Assembly (NCBI GenBank): GCA_035048815.1
Contig: JAUCBN010000017.1
Span: 10,474,936-10,538,935, forward strand
Length of the DNA stretch: 64,000 bases
Direction of reading: 5' to 3'
DNA from: Abelmoschus esculentus
Taxonomy: Eukaryota > Streptophyta > Magnoliopsida > Malvales > Malvaceae
Shown in pieces: positions 45,721 through 58,564 of this stretch. Position 1 is the stretch's first letter. Each line of letters starts with the position of its first letter. A program made the translations under genes and the position numbers. The notes under the pieces were generated by a model, which was given only the letters and a program-made list of their open reading frames with translations, had not been told where the DNA came from and searched no databases.

Positions 45721-47290
45721 CTAGGAACCTCTTCCGCCAAAAACGAGATTAATAGACTACTTAATGCGAAGAAAATCTATTGGGCACAACGCGCCCACAC
45801 CACCTGGCTAGAACATGGTGACAAAAATACTTCATTTTTCCATGCAAGAGCAAACAATCGCCAACGAAAAAACCATATTACTGGGCTTTTCTACAATGAA
45901 AATATTTGGCAAACGCACACGAAAGACATCATGGCTACTGTCATTGATTACTTCCAGACTCTCTTCTCATCCTCTTTTCCTACTATTGCATCTCCAATTT
46001 TAGACAACATTCCAAATATTGTTACTGAGACCATGAACAATGACCTTAATAAGGAATTCACAGCAGAAGAAATTGTCCCTGCTTTTCGCGATATTGATCC
46101 GAGGAAAGCCCCGAGAGTTTACGGATTTCCAAGTGGTTTCTTTAGGAAACATTGGGATATCCTTGGCCAGGACTTTATAAACCTCTGCCTCAGACTCCAG
46201 AGTGGGTCTGTTCGCATGAAAGAGATCAATCATACTATCAATGTTCTTATACCCAAAATTAATTATCCCACAACTATGTGACATCTCAGACCTATTAGCC
46301 TATGCATAGTTATCTATAAGACTGTTGCCAAAGTGCTTGTTAATCGTTTGAAATCTATCATCCTTTTATGTATAGGCGGTAATCAAGCTGCCTTTGTTCA
46401 AGGTAGGAACATTACCGACAATATCTCATCGCCCATGAGCTTATCCACACTTTAAATACTGACGAGACCTCTCTTGCCAAAGGTGCTAGTTTAAAATCGG
46501 ACATGGAGAAAGCTTTCGACCGTGTCGAATGGTCTTTTCTACAACAAATTATGCTCCATGTAGGTTTTAATGACAAATGGGTTTCCCTTATTATGAATTG
46601 TGTCTCTTCTGTGTCTTTCTAAGTACGTGTCTATGATTCTCTTTCATGACCTTTTAAACCTCAAAGAGGGCTTCGACAAGGAGATCCCCTTTCACCTTGT
46701 TTTTTTTTCTATACTCAAGGTATTTCAGCATTGCTCAATGCTGAGTAAGTTATTGGCAATCTCCCTGGCCTTTGTGCTAGCAGGAACGACCCCCGTATAA
46801 ATAACCTCCTCTTTGTTGATGATTGTGTGGTGTTCATTAAGAATACAACTACAGAAGCTCAACACCTCAAGGACGCTTTGCATACTTATGCCATTTCGTC
46901 TGGTCAGGCGGTGAATTTTAAAAAATCAACTATATATTTCTCATGCAAAACATCTACATCCCTTCAATAAGAAATCAATAGCATGCTTAATGTAAGAGAG
47001 GTCGATGACCCTGGTATTTATTTGGGGGTTCCACTCCTCAATGGGAAGAATAAGACAACTTTGGGTTTTCCAGAGACAAAATGAATGCTCGTCTTAGCAA
47101 ATGGGATAAGCACTTGCTCTCCTTTAGCGGTAGAAAAATTTTAATCAAATCTGTCGTACAATCAATGCCACAAAATGTTATGTCTTGTTACCTTCTACCT
47201 CAAAACATTATCGATGATATGACTACTTCGATATGCCGTTATTGGTCGTCGGGTAAAGTCGATAAACATGGATGGCATATGCTTCAGTGA
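45721..47290 (+). pseudogene. LINE L-C reverse transcriptase region of ORF2
   Basis: The linker (ERAHTT-like, HGDKNTSFFHARANNRQRKN) is shortened by about 260 bp against L-B. RT starts at 45930 (ATVIDYFQTLFSSSFP, DIDPRKAPRVYGFPSGF) and is open to 46281, then is cut by a stop where L-A has HLRPISL. Later blocks lie in shifting frames: DMEKAFDRVEWSF near 46500, GDPLSP lost near 46680, and the catalytic box read as FVDD at 46811-46822 rather than FADD. LSKWDKHLLSFSGRKILIKS is at 47096-47160. Confidence 0.88.
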
Positions 47291-48426
47291 GACACTATCT
47301 GTCTACCAAAAGCAGCCAGAGGTATAGGATTACACTATCTTCACCATTTCAGCATTGTGTTACTTGGTAAACAAATTTGGAGACTAATTTTTGAGCCTGA
47401 TATTCTTCTTAGTCAGGTCTACAAGTGCAAATATTATCCATCGGGTTCGAGCTCGAACCCGATTCCACTCGAAGATCTTCCTTTGCATGGAAAGGTCTTA
47501 GTATAGCTATCTCTAAACTTGGAAATGGCTTCTTTAAACGACCATGTATGTCAAGTGAGATACAGATACACTTCGATAATTGGGGAGGATCTAAGCCTTT
47601 ACACCTTTATGGCGATTATGAAGTGAATGATATAGTCCCTCTTCGAGCGGGATTTTTTATGCTGTCTAATCTACCCCGATGGGATATATCCAAGGTGAGA
47701 GATTATTTCTCTCACGAAGATGCTCACATAATCCTTAATGTACCAATCATTAATGATACGAAAGATACTACCCTTTGGGGTCATCACGACTCTGGCATCT
47801 ATATTGTGTGTTCTGTTTATCAATTTCTCCAACTACAACTAGATGGACAAAATTAGACCGCGGTTTTGTTAAGGTTAATACGGATGGCGGATTTTACCCA
47901 ATTTTAAAGGGAGCTGCTGTAGTTGTCTTCGCTCGGGATTCTTCAAGCTCCGTCCTTGGTGGACGTTCTATTCCCCTCGCCTTCTATCCAGATCCAGCTT
48001 CAGTCGAAGCTCTTGTCATTTGGGAGGGACTTAATCTTGTTGTTGATAATGGCTGGTCTAATGCCATCCTTGAGACCTATTTTGCTTCCATTGCCAACAA
48101 AGTTAACACCCATCATCATGATCTTTCCATGGTGCAACCTTTAGTGTCTCTCATTCATTGTACTCTTGGTGCTTTGCCTGATTGTAAGATTTGTTATGTA
48201 CATAGAGAAGCAAATGTTGTAGCTCATTTCCTTGCTTCTAGAGCTTTGCGTTATTTTCTTTCTTTCTCTTTTGGATGTAACTTTCCCGATTTTATTCGAG
48301 CTTCTTTAAACTCAGAGAGGTTCCCCTCTTCTTCTCATAAAGACTTGGGTAGTCTTTTCCCCATAGGGGCCTACTCACCTACTGAGGTGACTGGCTATAG
48401 GTTTTTTTTAATGAGGCCCTTTCTTT
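47291..48426 (+). pseudogene. LINE L-C ORF2 C-terminus, zinc region deleted, RNase H retained
   Basis: Connection region (47425-47856: LEPDSTRRSSFAWKGLS, IQIHFDNWGGSKPLHLY). At about 47838 sequence jumps from the caactacaactag position to gatggacaaaattag, skipping the ~480 bp that carries the zf-RVT zinc region in L-D, with ctag shared at both edges. The RNase H domain follows in a long frame (47775-48428: VKVNTDGGF, VEALVIWEGL, a weak ETYF for ETDS, and HREANVVAHFLA). Confidence 0.87.
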
Positions 48427-48434
48427 AAAAAAAA
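48427..48434 (+). other. LINE L-C poly(A) tail
   Basis: Eight A residues after ccctttcttt end the LINE. They are followed by ttcgaatggattctct and satellite, the same flank as at 59372. Confidence 0.8.
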
Positions 48435-49326
48435 TTCGAATGGATTCTCTCATACGCTCTCAGAAAGGGACTGTACATTATGACATTCACTCGAAGAGAG
48501 CGGTCATTTATCGCGACATACGCTTAAAGAGAGGGGTCGTCCATCACGGTATACTCTCAAAGAGAATAACCGTTCATTATGACATGCGCTCGAAGTGAGG
48601 GGTCATTCACTGCGACTTACGTTCAAAGAGAGGGGTCATTCATCACGGTATACGCTCTAAGAAAGGGACCGTTCATTATGACATGCACTCGAAGAGAGGT
48701 ATCATTCATCCAGTCATATGTTCAAACATAGGGGTCGTCCATCATAGCATAGGCTAAAAGAGAAGGATCGTTCATTATTACATGCACTCGAAGATAAGGT
48801 TCATTCATCGCGACATATGCTCAAAGAGAGGGGTCATCTATCACGACACTCGGTCACAGAGAGGGATCCTTATTATGACATATCCTTGGAGAGAGGGGTC
48901 ATCCATCACGGTATACGCTCAAAGAGAGGGACCGTTTATTATGACATATGCTCAAAGAGAGGGGTCATTCTTCGTGTCATACGCTCAAAGAGAGGGGTCG
49001 TCCATCACGGTATATGCTCTAAGAAAGGGACCATTCATTATGACATATCCTTGGAGAGAGGGATCCTTATTATGACATATCCTTGGAGAGAGGGGTCATC
49101 CATCACGGTCTACGCTCAAAGAGAGGGACCGTTCATTATGACATATGCTCAAAGAGAGGGGTCATTCTTCGTGTCATACGCTCAAAGAGAGGGGTTGTCC
49201 ATCACGGTATACGCTCTAAGAAAGGGACCATTCATTATGACACGCACTCGAAGATAAGGGTCTTTCATCGCGATATACACTCAAAGAGAGGGGTCTTTCA
49301 TCGCGATATACGCTCAAAGAGAGGGC
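48435..49326 (+). repeat. 33-bp satellite array S7
   Basis: Starts like S2 and S11. Contains a ~197-bp higher-order duplication, 48861-49057 and 49058-49254, each beginning gagggatccttattatg. Ends in gagagggctataaac, passing into the interior of LTR-C. Confidence 0.95.
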
Positions 49327-50880
49327 TATAAACATGAATAGTCATTATAACCACATAATTAAGTTTCAACTTAGATCTAAATTTATATTAAGTTATTTTA
49401 AGTATTCTCATTATATCGACTATTATGTTTTCTTCATAGAACTTACATATTGTTCAAGGAGTAAGTATTAGCTCGGTGTCAGCTCAGTCAACTCAGAAGA
49501 AGCTAAACGGAAGGTAATGTTAGAAACACAACGAGCCAACTTCAAAATAGCTTGGAAATGCATGGAACACTTCTACAGTACTTAAAGGACTCAAGACTAG
49601 CTTCTTGTCAGCTCACAAATACCATATGAGCTCAAACGAAGCATAATTCAAAACGAGGCCTTAGGAGATTCGGATCAGCTCCAAAACACTCCTAGCACTA
49701 GAAGAGAGTATAGGGAAGCTAACAGACCAACTCACTTTGCTAAAGGCATCTCAGATTAACTTATTTCAGCTTCAAACTTTAGCTATATCTTTCAGCTAGA
49801 TAGCTCAATTTAATTCAACTCACTCCCAGCTTGATTAGCTCATCTCAACTACACCCGAAGGTCACCAACCCTTCACCAAGCATCATGTCCGTCCATCATC
49901 CACATTGGATGCCATGATATCGTAGGGAAAGCAAGTGGGCAACAAAACAAAGAGATAACACTTTTCAATGAACAAATTCATGATGGTCCAATTGTTTTCC
50001 ATTTTCTAGCATGATTCAAGCAGAATTGGGTTTTTGTGTCTTCATAAAAGTTGTGCCTCTATCTCTTATCTTTCCAACGCATGTAAAATCGAATCAATCC
50101 AATATCAGGAACTCGAGATATGGCCAAATTACTGAAGACTATGCAGGTTAGAATTTTAAACCGAAAAGTCCAACAAATTTTGGGAGGAGACACTATTCAA
50201 CCAAATGGTTAAGGTGGGAGAAACCACCAGTTGGACAGTCACCAAGGCCACTATTCGATCACCTTTTCAAAGGGAAATGTCCTTTGGCCACACTCTTTTA
50301 TTTCCTATAAATTGGACTTAAATTTTCATTTGTAAAACACAATTCACAATATATTTTATCCTTTGTGAGAATTTTCTCTCGTTTAGTTCTTCTTAGAACT
50401 TTACCGACTTATCATGTACTTTTTTACTTTTGGCGTCAACACCTTTTCTATCATATTGATACTTCTAGTTCTTTTAGTTTAATATACTAAAAGGGTTAAA
50501 GTCTGTTTATCACCACCCCTTAAAGATCAATATAAGGTTCAGGGTTAGGTTTTCTATAACCTAGTTTCTTCCTTGAGTATCTTTAAGATACTATTTTCAT
50601 TTCACCATTCATTACATATCCTCTCATTCTATACATCATTCCAATCCTTTGTCATCACCATAAAACGTCCTAAACATCCATTCACCCTCATCAACACCAC
50701 ACATCCTTCAGCTTCCAAATCAGTCCCTAAACTATTCCTTTTATTAATTCTACTTATTCCTTTCATCCTTTATCCTTAATTCTTTATTATGCAGTCAATT
50801 TTTGCGAGAGACTTCCTTCCTTCCTAGGTCCAACAATCAAATGTGCCACTCAGCATCATCAACAAGATTGGCACACATCA
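49327..50880 (+). mobile_element. LTR-C3, missing its first ~145 bp
   Basis: Enters LTR-C at ctataaacatgaatagtc (equivalent to 9228 in LTR-C1). Contains the agctca zone (49460-49850) and a TATA-like ctataaattgg near 50315. It ends at cacacatca (50880), directly followed by satellite. The 3' end is of the aacaagattggcacac type, different from that of LTR-C1. Confidence 0.8.
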
Positions 50881-51600
50881 AGAATGGTCGTCCATCACGG
50901 TATACGGTCTAAGAAAGTGATGGTTTATTATAACATGCACTCGAAGAGAGGGGTCATTCATCGCGACATACGCACAAAGAGAGAAGTTGTCCATCACGGT
51001 ATACGCTCAAAGAGAGAGACCATTCACCATGACATGCAATCAAAGAGAGGGTTCATTCATCGCGACATGCGCTCAAAGAGAAGGGTCGTCCATCATGGCA
51101 TACTCTCAAAGAGAGGAACCTTTCATTATGACATACACTTAACAAGAGGGGTCATTCACCGCGACATACGCTCAATGAGAGGGACCATTCATTTTGACAT
51201 GCACTCGAAGAGAGGGGTCTTTCATCGTGACATACGCTCAAAGAGCGACGGTGTACGCTCAAATAGAGGGACCGTTGACCATGACATGCACTCTTAGGGA
51301 GGGATCCTTCATCAAACATATGCTCAAAGAGAGGGGTCATCGATCACGTTATACGCTCAAATAGAGGAAACATTTATTATGACATGCACTCGAAGAGAGG
51401 TGTCGTTCATCATGACATACGCTCAAAGAGAGGGGGTCGTCTATCATGGTATACGCTCTAAGAAAGGGATCATTCATTTTGACATGCACTCGAAGAGAGG
51501 GGTCATTCATCGCAACATACGCTCAAGGAGTAGGTCTTCCATCACAGTATACGCTCAAAGAGAGGGACAGTTGACTATGACATGCACTCGAAGACAGTGG
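50881..51600 (+). repeat. 33-bp satellite array S8
   Basis: Starts right at the LTR-C3 terminus with atggtcgtccatcacgg and ends in gaagacagtggttcaac, where LTR-A3 sequence begins. Some monomers are shortened (gagcgacggtgtacgc near 51244). Confidence 0.95.
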
Positions 51601-53187
51601 TTCAACTTAATCCTCTTTATTTACTCAATTCATGTGCTACACTCACTTGCTATCTCATATTATATACCTATAATGTTTATTTCCTTATATTACTATTGAT
51701 AACTTAGTAATTAGTATTGAACCACATCTTTATTTAGCTTATATTATGCATAATTAATATTCAACACATGTTTAGTAATATCATACTTATTAGTTTAAGT
51801 TGATTCTTTGCAGGTTATGTTAAACACAGCTTAAGGGACTATTGGCCATCTATTTTTTAGCTCAAATGCACCATTTGAACTCAAAACAAAGAATCATTGT
51901 TTGAGGCACTTACCCAACTTCTGATCAACACCTAAATGTACTAAACACTCCTAGGCAGCGCAATGAAGTGGAAGATAGCTTCGTTCTAGCTCACGAATTC
52001 AAAACGAGCTCAAAATGACAAATGGAGAATTTCCCTTCATCTGGGATTCGGATCAGCTCCTATACACTTTTATGGATTAAGGAGAGTATTATGGCCCTAA
52101 GAATCAATTCACTCTGCTAAGGGTTAGCCGTTCAGCTAGATGGTGAACTTTCAGGTAGCTAAATCATCTAGATAGCTCATCTCAACCTTAGTTCATCCAG
52201 CTCATCTTAGCTCACCCTACAACTTTCAGCTCAACCATGTAAGGACATGTTCCTCCCCAAGAGACACAACCGACCAACCATGGAGAGAAACATGTTTGGG
52301 CGCCAAAACAAAGAGATAACACTCTTCATTGGGCAAATTCATGATGGTCCACTTGTTTGCCAATTTCGAGTAAGATACAAGTAGAATTGGGTTTCGGTGT
52401 CTTCATTAAAGTTGTTCCTCTATCTCTTATCTTATCGATGCATGTCGAATTGCATCAATCTGATATCGGGAACTTGAGATATGTCCAATTTACTAAAGAT
52501 TGTGCAGGGTGGAATTTTGAACCGAAAATTACAATAATTCTTGGAAGGAGACACCATTCAACCCGAACTGTTAAGGAGGGAGACACCACCAATTGAACAA
52601 ACACCAAGGCCATTATTCATCCACCTTTTCAAAGGGGAATGTCCCTTGGCCACACCCTTTCATTTCCTATAAATATGTAGCAATTTTAGCATTTGAACAC
52701 ACAACTTTGAATCAAATTATTTATTTTGTGAGTTAATCTCTCATTCTTATTCTTCTAAGTGTATCTACCACCCTCAGAATTGCAACTAGATTGGGTTTAT
52801 GTTCCTATAACGTAAGTTCAACCTTTGCCCCATTGAATACTATCATTTCGTCAAATAATCACCACCCACATTCCATTTTCATCCACCATTCTTCACCAGC
52901 CCTTAACATATCCTTCCATGTCATTTACTTCACTTAAACACCTCCATTTTCTTCCTTAATCAACCATCAACATCCCCCACGCATTCCCTTCACCAAGACA
53001 ACTTCCTTTTCATCTAAACAATACCCCACACCATGACCTCTTCTTAAATCATCCTTAGCTTATTTCTAGCATTCTTTAACATTCTTTTGTTCATGAAACA
53101 AGCATGATACAAGGCTTTCTTGCATTCTAAGGTCCGGGCAATCAAAGCTTCTCTTTACAAGTATCTTTGGAGAGTTGGAGCATATCA
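51601..53187 (+). mobile_element. LTR-A3, nearly complete, missing its first ~60 bp
   Basis: Enters the LTR at ttcaacttaatcctc (compare 39494) and runs to the terminus gagcatatca at 53187. It is the fullest LTR-A in the window, with agctca words (51840-52240) and a TATA box at 52668. The right flank is not satellite but an inverted piece of LTR. Confidence 0.82.
52668..52675 (+). promoter_or_regulatory. TATA box of LTR-A3
   Basis: tataaata within ttcctataaatatgtag, the equivalent position to the TATA boxes in LTR-B and LTR-C. Confidence 0.6.
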
Positions 53188-53417
53188 GTGGCCAAGGGAC
53201 ATTTCCCTTTGAAAAGGTGACTGAATAGTGGCCTTGGTGTCTGTTCAATTGGTGGTGTCTCCCTCCTTAACTGTTCGGTTGAATGGTGTCTCCTTCAAAG
53301 AGTTGTTTTAACTTTTCGGTTTAAAATTTTAGCCTGCACAGTCTTTAGTAATTTTGTCATATCTCGAGCTTCCGATATCTGATTGATGCGATTCAACATG
53401 CATTGGAAAGATAAGAG
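53188..53417 (-). mobile_element. Inverted LTR fragment forming a fold-back with LTR-A3
   Basis: Reverse complement of LTR sequence corresponding to 52425-52653, from ggccaagggacatttccc to ggaaagataagag. The two arms (about 230 bp each, with mismatches) are separated by a ~530-bp loop. Satellite S9 starts immediately after. Confidence 0.85.
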
Positions 53418-55911
53418 AAGGGTCGTCCATCACAGTATACGCTCTAAGAAAGGGACCGTTCATTATGACAAGCACTCGAAGAGAGGGGTCATTCATCGCG
53501 ACATATGCTCAAGGAGTGGAGTCATCTATCAGGGTATACGCTCAAAGAGTGGGACCGTTCACCATGACATGCACACGAAGATAGGGGTCATTCATCGCGA
53601 CATAAGCTCAAAGAGAGGGGTCGCCTGTCACGACATATGCTCAAAGAGAGGGACCGTTCATGAAGACATACTCTCGATGAGAGGGATAATTCACCGCGAC
53701 ATACGCTCAAAGAGAGGGGTCGTCTGTCGTGGTATACGTTCTTAGAAAGGGACCATTCATTATAACAAGCTTCAAGAGAGGGACCATTCATTATAACAAG
53801 CTCCAAGAGAGGGACCACTCAGCAGGAGATGCACTAGAAGAGAGGGGTCTTTCATCACAACATACACTCAAAGAGAGGGGTCATCGATCACGGTATACGC
53901 TCAAAGAGAGGGATCGTTCATTATGACGTACGCTTGAAGAGAGAGTTCATTCATCGCGACATACGCTCAAAGAGAAGGGTCGTCCATCACGGTATACACT
54001 CTAAGAAAGGGATCGTTCATTAAGACATGCACTCGAAGAGGGGTCATTCATCGCGACATACGCTCAAAGAGATGGACTGTTCATTATGACACGCACTTGA
54101 AGATAGGGGTCATTCTTCGCGACAAACGCTTAAAGACAAGAGTCGTCCACCATGACATACGCTGAAAGAGAGACCGTATACCATGACATGCATTCGAAGA
54201 GAGGGGTCATTCATCGCGATATACGCTCAATGAGAGGGGTCGTTCATCACGGTATACGCTCTAAGAAAGGAACCATTATTATGACATGCATTAGAATAGA
54301 GGGGTTATTCATCGCAACATACGCTCAAAGAGAGGTGTCTTCTATCACGGAATACTCTCTAAGAAAGGGACCATTAATTATGTCATGCACTCGAACAAAG
54401 GGGTCATTCATCCTGACATACGCTGAAGGAGAGGTGTTGTCCATCACGACGTACACTCAATGAGGACCATTCACCATGGCATTCACTCAAAGAGAGGGGT
54501 CATTCATAGAGACTTACGCTCAAAAAGAAGGGTCGTCCATCACGGTATACGCTCTAAGAAAAGGATCGTTCATAATGACATGCACTCAAAGACAGGGTTC
54601 ATTCAACGTGACATACGCTCAAAGAGGGATTGTCCATCACGGTATACGCTCTAAGAAAGGGACAGTTCATTATGACATGCACTCGAAGAGTGGGGTATTT
54701 CGTGACATACGCTCAAAGAGAAGGGTCGTCCATCTGGGAATACACCTTAAGGGACCGTTCATTAAGACACGCACTCGAAGAAATGGGTCATTCATCGTGA
54801 CATACGATCAAAGAGAGGTACCATTTACCATGACATGGAGTCGAAGAGAAGGGTCATTCATCGCAACATATGCTCAAAGAGAGTGGTCATCGATCACGGT
54901 ATACGCTCAAAGAGAGGCACCGTTCATTATGACATGCACTCGAAGAGAGGGGTCTTTTATCGCCATATACGCTCAAAGAGAAGCGATGTCCATCACGGTA
55001 TATGCTCAAAGAGGGACCGCTCATTAAGACATGCACTTGAAGAGGGGTCATTCATTGCGACATACACTCAAAGAGAGGGGTCGTCCATCATAGTATACGC
55101 TCCCATTCATTATGACACGCCCCGAAGATAGGGGTCATTCATCGCGACATACTCTCAAAGAGAGGGGTCATCCATCATGGCATACGCTCAAAGAGAGGGA
55201 CTATTCATTATGACATACGCTCGAAGAGAGGGGTCATTCACCGCGACATACGCTTAAATAGAGGGGTCATTATGACATGAACTCGAAGAGAGTGGTCATT
55301 CCGTCACGATATACGCTCTAAGAAAGGGACCGTTCATTCTGACATGTAGTCGAAGAGAGGGGTCATTCATCGTGACATATGCTCAAAGATAGGGTCGTCT
55401 ATCACGGCATACGCACAAAGTGATGGACCGTTCATTATGACATGCGCTCGAAGAGAGGGGTCATTCACCGCGACATACGCTCAAAGAGAGGGGTCTTCCA
55501 TCATGGTATAAGCTCTAAGAAGGGGACTGTTCATTATGAAACACTCGAAGAGAGGGCTTATTCATTGCGATATACCCTCAAAGAGAATGGTCATCCATCA
55601 CGGTGTATGCTCTAAGAAAGGGATTATTTGTTATGACATACACTCGAAGAGAGGGGTCATTCATTGCGACATACGCTCAAAGACAGGAGTTGTCTATCAC
55701 GGTATACGCTCAAAGACAGGGACTGTTCACCAAGACATGCACTCAAAGATAGGGGTCATTCATCGCGACTTATGCTCAATGAGAGGGGTCGTTCATCACG
55801 CCAAACGCTCTAAGAAAGGGACCGTACATTATGACATGAACTCGAAGAGAGGGGTCATTCATCGCAAGGTATGCTCAAAGAGAGGGGTCATCGATCACGG
55901 TATACGCTCAA
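53418..55911 (+). repeat. 33-bp satellite array S9
   Basis: About 2.5 kb. Includes a local 33-bp-type duplication of the short unit ggaccattcattataacaag (53750-53815). The last ~430 bp (55480-55911) parallels the ends of S1 and S4, monomer by monomer, up to the LTR-B terminus. Confidence 0.96.
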
Positions 55912-56455
55912 TGATATGATCACAACCAACATTGAATCAAAAGAATTTCCTATTGGACCTATGACTCGTGCTAAAACCCAGAAATTCAAAGAGGCCATGG
56001 GAAACCTATTTATTCAAGGCTAGAAATAGAGAATGCAACACCAGCTTTATTGGAACAATACAGCCTCCTACTTGTGCATGAGTTTGCATGAGTTCTTTCT
56101 TAAGTTTTTAAATTTAATTTCAGCATGTGTGCAAGAATAAATAATGCTTGATGTTCATTTAAACATGTTAGTTCAATTAAGTTCATTAGTTTAATTAATG
56201 CATGATAGTTCACTTAAAGCATATTAATTTTCTTATGTTTTTATAATTTAATTTAGTATGTGAGTTAATTAATTAAACTAGATTATTCAATATAACTAGT
56301 TTCATTAATTAATCTATCTCATTAAATCTGTTTCATGCATTCACTTTTATTTTTATTGAATAAGTTGTTATCTAATGGTTGCTTATATATTTCAGCTAGG
56401 GTATTCTTTTGGAGCAAATGGTTTATCATATTCTCAGGAATGACAAGGCATTTAC
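55912..56455 (+). mobile_element. LTR-B5, 5' part
   Basis: Starts TGATATGATCACAACC after gctcaa. It shares with LTR-B3 the variant ttctcaggaatgacaaggc, then breaks off after catttac at 56455 into satellite S10. A deeper truncation than LTR-B3, otherwise the same sequence subtype. Confidence 0.85.
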
Positions 56456-56986
56456 CATTCATTATGACATGCACTCGAAGAGAGGGGTCATTCATCGCGG
56501 CATACGCTCAAAGAGAGGGGTGGTCCATCACGGTATACGCTCTAAGGGACCATTCACTATGACATGCACTCGAAGAGAGGGGTCATTCATCATGACATAC
56601 GCTCAAAGAGAGGGGTCGTCCATCACGGTAAACGCTCAAAGAGAGGGACTATTCATTATGACATACGCTCGAAGAGAGGGGTCATTCATCGCGACATACT
56701 CTCAAAGAGAGTGGTCGTCCATCACGGCATACTCTCAAGGAGAGTGACCATTCATTATGACATATGCTCGAAGAGAGGAGTCATTCTACGCGACATACGC
56801 TCAAAGAGACAGGTTTTCCATCATGTATATGCTCTAAGAAAGGGTCCATTGACTATGACATGCATTCGAAGAGAGTGGTCATTTATCACGACATACACTC
56901 AAAGAGAGGTGTCATCGATCACGGTATACGCTCAAAAAGAGGGATTGTTCATTATGACATGCAGTTGAAGAGTGGGGTCATTCCCT
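56456..56986 (+). repeat. 33-bp satellite array S10
   Basis: About 16 monomers, including the gggtccattgactatgac region near 56840 that matches S5. Ends in gtggggtcattccc, where LINE L-D begins mid-RT. Confidence 0.95.
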
Positions 56987-57877
56987 TATTATGCTCCATC
57001 TAGGTTTTAATGACAAATGGGTTTCCCTTATTATGAATTGTGTCTCTTCTGTGTCTTTTCAAGTATGTGTCAATGATTCTCTTTCATGACCTTTTAAACC
57101 TCAAAGAGGGCTTCGACAAGGAGATCCCCTTTCACCTTTCTTGTTTCTTTCAGCATTGCTCAATGCTGAGAAAGTTATTGGCAATCTCCTTGGCCTTTGT
57201 GCTAGCAGGAACGGCCCCTGTATAAATAACCTCCTCTTTGCTGATGATTGTGTGATGTTCATTAAGAATACAACTACAGAAGCTCAACACCTCAAGGACG
57301 CTTTGCATACTTATGCCATTTCGTCTGGTCAGGCGGTAAATTTTGAAAAATCAACTATATATTTCTCATGCTAAACATCTACATCCCTTCGATAAGAAAT
57401 CAATAACATCCTTAATGTAAGAGAGGTCGATGACCCTGGTATTTATTTGGGGGTTCCACTCCTCGTTGGGAAGAATAAGACAGCAACTTTGGGTTTTACT
57501 AGAGACAAAATGAATGCTTGTCTTATTAAATGGTATAAGCACTTGCTCTCCTTTAGCGGTTGAGAAATTTTAATCAAATTTGTCATACAATCAATGCCAC
57601 AAAATGTTATGTCTTGTTACTTTCTACCCCAAAACATTATCGATGATATGACTACTTCGATACGCCGTTACGGGTCATCGAGAAAAGCCGATAAACGTGG
57701 ATGACATATGCTTCAGTGGGACACTATCTATCTACCAAAAGCAGCCAGAGGTATTGCATTTTGCGATCTTCGCCAATTTAACATTGCGTTATTTGGTAAA
57801 CAATTTGGAGAATAATTTTTGAGCCTGATATTCTTCCTAGTCAGGTCTACAAGTGCAAATATTATCCATCAGGTTCT
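56987..57877 (+). pseudogene. LINE L-D reverse transcriptase, 3' part
   Basis: 5'-truncated LINE starting at the attatgctccatc position of RT. The QGDPLSP block is shortened by a deletion near 57140. The catalytic motif is intact here, reading NNLLFADDCVMF at 57141-57374, the only intact box among the copies. Then come REVDDPGIYLGVP and SMPQNVMSCYFLPQN with several stops (57372, 57394, near 57560 and 57702). Confidence 0.88.
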
Positions 57878-58564
57878 GTGCTCGAATCCGATTCCACTCG
57901 AAGATCTTCCTTTGCTTGGAAAGGTCTTAGTATAGCTATCTTTAAACTTGGAAATGGATTCTTTAAACGACCAGGTATGTCAAGTCAGATACAGATCCAC
58001 TTTGACAATTGGGGAGGATCTAAGCCTTTACACCTTTATGGCGATTATGAAGTGAATGAGGAAGTCCCTCTTCGAGCGGGATTTTTTATGTTGTCTAATC
58101 TACCCCGATGGGATGAATCCAAGGTGAGAGATTATTTCTCTCACGAAGATGCTAACAAAATCATTAATGTATCAATCATTAATGATACGAAAGATACTAC
58201 CCTTTGGGGTCATTACGAGTCTGGCATCTATACTATGCGTTCTGGTTATCAATTTCTCCAACTGCAACTAGGGCCAGTTAATAGACCCTCTAGGCTATGG
58301 AAAGTTCATTCTAAGTTGCCTACCTTGCCTAAGGTTCGTTCCTTTGGATGGCGATTAAGCCATGATGCCCTACCGTCTGGACACAAAATCCTCCAAGCAA
58401 ATCTCGGTACTGGGGTTTGCCCAATTTGTAATACGAATATTGAAACTACCTTTCATGCTTTAAGGGATTGTCCTAGTGCCATGGAAGCTCTCCGTTTGGC
58501 AGGGTTTTCTGCCGTATTTTCTCTAATACTTCAATCTCCCCCCAACAGTGGCTTTCTAAATTAA
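57878..58564 (+). pseudogene. LINE L-D ORF2 connection and zinc-binding region
   Basis: The best-kept C-terminal segment in the window, 228 codons. It contains KGLSIAIFKLGNGFFKRPG, FDNWGGSKPLHLYGDYE, YFSHEDANKI, TLWGHYESGIYTMRSGYQF, then the zf-RVT domain: LWKVHSKLPTLPKVRSFGWR, LPSGHKILQANLGTG, CPICNTNIETTFHALRDC. The latter supplies the C-x2-C and H-x4-C ligands. It ends at a stop at 58562. Confidence 0.88.

Noticed and set aside
50573..50779. 68-codon ORF near the end of LTR-C3
   Set aside because: Pyrimidine-rich LTR sequence with no domain; the same segment in other LTR copies has stops.
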